Shown here: positions 61,429 to 64,000 of the stretch, piece by piece
How positions within the stretch are numbered: the stretch's first letter is position 1
Layout of the letters: every line of letters starts with the position of its first letter
DNA from: Thermoplasmatales archaeon E-plasma
GTDB lineage: Archaea > Thermoplasmatota > Thermoplasmata > Thermoplasmatales > Thermoplasmataceae
Direction of reading: 5' to 3'
Assembly (NCBI GenBank): GCA_000496135.1
Contig: KI542675.1
Span: 778,755 to 842,754 of the forward strand
Length of the DNA: 64,000 nucleotides
The notes under the pieces: model-generated
The model's database searches: none
Told to the model about the DNA's origin: nothing
What the model saw: the letters and a program-made list of their open reading frames with translations, nothing else
Made by a program: the position numbers and the translations under genes

Positions 61429-64000
61429 TTATCCCTCAAACGGCATATACAGTGGTAATGATACCGCGGCAGTGTAAGATGTTCCAGTGTATATATAACC
61501 TCCATTTCCATTGCTTGTTGCATTAACATAATCATTTTGACTGAAATCATAAGTATTAGGAGCTGTCCTAATACCACAAATTTGACAAAATGTATAAGAA
61601 TGGGCTATAGGTACTACAGTTATACTGGCCGAATATGTAAAATAATTGAGAATGTAGTCGTTGGTTTTATTTACCTTTGAATTCTCAGGTTGTTGTTTAA
61701 TAATCATGTTAAGATATTGCAAATAAGAAGGATTGCCATGGCCATTATTTACCAGCGTATAAACTGGCGCATTGACTGGATAGCCTGAAGCAACTCCTGT
61801 CATACCGGATACCCCCACATCACAGCCCACTTTTATATTTTCCGGACTAGGCAAATTACTTCCACTATTTCCCAAATCCCAGCTTCCATATGATATAGAG
61901 GTTTCAGTATTGAAGCAATGGTTCCAATAACTCTCCTTGTTACTTGGAGCATTGCCCGGAAAAACGAACGGACCTAATGCTGTCATTGTTATACCCAATG
62001 CCATAATGCATGGATCCGCCGTGAGCATTAGTGCAGTCTTTGTAATATCATAAAGTGATTTTTCTGCAGCTGTTGTTGAAGGATTTGGAGTATCACTTGA
62101 CGAAGCCCCCTGATTCAAGGCGCAAATTGGCTTATAAACTGGCTTTACTTTAGTGTATCCAGCCTGGGTTCCCGTGAGGTTCAGATATTGATTGTAGTTG
62201 AGTATACCATATGTATATTCATTTGCATCGACGTCGTTATATGGCGAATAGAATACAGTTGTCAAACCTAGCGGTATTGGCAAACTATCTGTGTAGTTCT
62301 GACCACTTGGCCCTTCACTTGCAGTAATAATAAGATTTCCAACGTAAACTCCACCGGAAGAGTAAACTCTTGTGGATGCAACACTGTCATCTATACATCG
62401 TCCTGTTTGGTTAGTGACAAGGTTCGAATAAACATCAAACGGATGCTTGTAATATGAACGTGCAACACTATTGTTATTAACCAATTCAACCATGAATCCA
62501 CCATATGCCCCTGGTTGTGCGAACCATGAGAAATGAACGATTCCGTTGCCGCTTAGATTTTGATTGCAATATATTTGGAGACCCACGCTTCCACTTGATG
62601 TAAGCGTGTATATTAGCATTCCTCTGAAAGGCACCGGTGGTGGACCGGAAATCTTATCCGATGAAACTGAGGGATTATTTGGTGATGCATATGTATTGAC
62701 CTGACCGCTTCCCTTGTTTGCGCCTGAATATGGAATGCTGAACGTTATATTTGTTGTTTCCGCCTGAAGCATTAGATATCTTACTAAAGTACCTGAATTA
62801 TAAAGCGTATTGTTTACGATGGCTTGAGTTAGATTATGAGTTATTAGTTCATGATAATAATTGCAATCACCTGTATTATAAGTTGGGCAGAAATTCCCTA
62901 TCATTTTTGTAAATGTAACAGATACTGTCGTTGGACCCCCATTAATATTTGCAGTTCCTGAAGAAGGAGATATTTCATATCCTGATATTGATCCTATGGA
63001 GTAAGAATACGATCCATCAGGTTCTGAAAATGATATGGATGATGATGTTGATGAAAGAGTGTTTCCATTGAGGTCAACTGACCATGCTGTTCCATTAGAC
63101 AATCCGGAAGCGAAGAATGTAATATCGTTTGAAATGGAGAAGTAACTTACAGAAATAGACCGTGATTGTCCGTTTACTGAGATGGAACCTGATTTGAGGG
63201 TCCTTGAATAGCCATTTACAGATTGTATACTATATGAATACGTTCCATTGTATTCACTGAATGTTATTGTGTTTGTCGTTGAAGATTTATTAACTCCGTT
63301 TAGTGTAACAGACCATGAGGTTCCTGAAGGTAATCCGGATTGTGTGATACTAACATTGTACAAATGAGGTTCTGGTTGCTTTGTATATTCTACTAAAATC
63401 GATTCAGGGCCATGCTGTACCATTATTTTAGTGGAACCTCCTTGAGAGTTATAGCCACTTACTGAACCTATGGTGTATGAATAGTATCCATAATATTCAC
63501 TGAATATTATTGTGTTTGTCGTTGAAGATTTATTAACTCCGTTTAGTGTAACATACCATGAGGTTCCTGAAGACAATCCCGATTCTTCGAAGCTTACATT
63601 ATAAGGTTGAGCAGTGAATGATACGCTTACTGATTTTGAACTATCCAGAACTAATACTTTTCCACTGGATGGATTACTCGGGTATTCACTTGGGGAACCT
63701 ACACTATAGGAAAAGCAGCCAAATTTTTTGCCGAATGTTATGGTTCTGGATACTGACGTTTGTGTACTTCCATCGAAAGTAACATACCACGGGGTTCCGG
63801 AAGGTAAGCCTGATTCTGTGAAAGATACATCAGCCCCGACCGAAGTGGGCGAAGTTGGTGCAGGAGATGGCGGTGTAGGGGATGGTAGATGAATTGGTCC
63901 CCCAATTATTCTGTATGGACTGTAATATATCATTGGATCGATTGTATATGACTGGTTGTGATTGATTATACCTGTTTCAAATGGTAATATGAGCTGATCA
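61429..64000 (-). CDS. Large surface protein with ESGLPSGT-type domains (partial, runs off the right edge)
   Basis: The frame is open to position 64000, so the start is not in the window; the Met at 63933 is internal. After a Pro/Ser-rich linker come four 80-residue domains of the ESGLPSGT/WSVTLNG/GSYSYS type (about residues 35-340 counted from that Met). A long domain without known motif follows, with cysteines in CPTYNTGDCNY and FCQICG. No C-terminal membrane anchor is seen, unlike the other surface proteins here; the following small gene supplies a membrane-anchored partner. Confidence 0.8.
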   Translation of the reverse strand, partial: DQLILPFETGIINHNQSYTIDPMIYYSPYRIIGGPIHLPSPTPPSPAPTSPTSVGADVSFTESGLPSGTPWYVTFDGSTQTSVSRTITFGKKFGCFSYSVGSPSEYPSNPSSGKVLVLDSSKSVSVSFTAQPYNVSFEESGLSSGTSWYVTLNGVNKSSTTNTIIFSEYYGYYSYTIGSVSGYNSQGGSTKIMVQHGPESILVEYTKQPEPHLYNVSITQSGLPSGTSWSVTLNGVNKSSTTNTITFSEYNGTYSYSIQSVNGYSRTLKSGSISVNGQSRSISVSYFSISNDITFFASGLSNGTAWSVDLNGNTLSSTSSSISFSEPDGSYSYSIGSISGYEISPSSGTANINGGPTTVSVTFTKMIGNFCPTYNTGDCNYYHELITHNLTQAIVNNTLYNSGTLVRYLMLQAETTNITFSIPYSGANKGSGQVNTYASPNNPSVSSDKISGPPPVPFRGMLIYTLTSSGSVGLQIYCNQNLSGNGIVHFSWFAQPGAYGGFMVELVNNNSVARSYYKHPFDVYSNLVTNQTGRCIDDSVASTRVYSSGGVYVGNLIITASEGPSGQNYTDSLPIPLGLTTVFYSPYNDVDANEYTYGILNYNQYLNLTGTQAGYTKVKPVYKPICALNQGASSSDTPNPSTTAAEKSLYDITKTALMLTADPCIMALGITMTALGPFVFPGNAPSNKESYWNHCFNTETSISYGSWDLGNSGSNLPSPENIKVGCDVGVSGMTGVASGYPVNAPVYTLVNNGHGNPSYLQYLNMIIKQQPENSKVNKTNDYILNYFTYSASITVVPIAHSYTFCQICGIRTAPNTYDFSQNDYVNATSNGNGGYIYTGTSYTAAVSLPLYMPFEG

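Overview
The window comes from an archaeon of the order Thermoplasmatales (a Ferroplasma- or Cuniculiplasma-like acidophile). The evidence is archaeal FEN1, RadB, Nep1, Dph6, archaeal-type ProRS and IleRS, a RaSEA-like radical SAM enzyme, FtsZ, AT-rich sequence, many genes whose start codon lies about 25 bases after a TATA-like box (leaderless transcripts, several with GTG or TTG starts), and surface proteins carrying the repeated ESGLPSGT domain that I associate with this order. Genus and species cannot be fixed from the sequence alone.

Layout. (1) Positions 1-4971 look like the right end of an integrated mobile element sitting against the 3' end of tRNA-Cys. It holds a tyrosine recombinase, a small winged-helix-like gene, and a leftward operon in which a membrane-anchored conjugation/DNA-packaging type ATPase is followed by small genes coupled by ATGA overlaps and strong GGAGG ribosome sites. 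The left end of the element is outside the window. (2) Positions 4972-48177 are ordinary core chromosome: tRNA-Cys and tRNA-Arg, ileS, thiL, a RaSEA-like gene, a fen-radB pair with a palindrome at the radB start, proS, NMN adenylyltransferase, an aminotransferase, a compact unassigned structured RNA, malic enzyme, ftsZ, a split transketolase plus transaldolase operon, purB, dph6, an ABC exporter, an aspartate-family operon (aspartokinase, ASA dehydrogenase, homoserine kinase, cystathionine-synthase-like PLP enzyme), nep1 and tRNA-Gly. A beta-helix surface protein gene here carries a frameshift. (3) Positions 48178-64000, directly after tRNA-Gly, form an accessory island. It has four AAA ATPase genes with nuclease-like C-terminal domains, a complete IS1634-like element with 5-bp target duplication inside a YVTN-propeller surface gene, IS3 and IS110 remnants, a 244-bp duplicated IS110 scar, likely remains of an IS605-type end and a VapBC pair, and a large surface protein running off the right edge.

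The most interesting pattern is in the island. Each of the four ATPase genes has its own palindromic or repeated element at its promoter. The motif TATCC-N7-GGATA, present twice before the first ATPase gene, also occurs immediately before radB. This suggests self-regulated, operator-specific ATPase/nuclease modules. The other strong lead is the three-way-junction RNA at 20762-20864.
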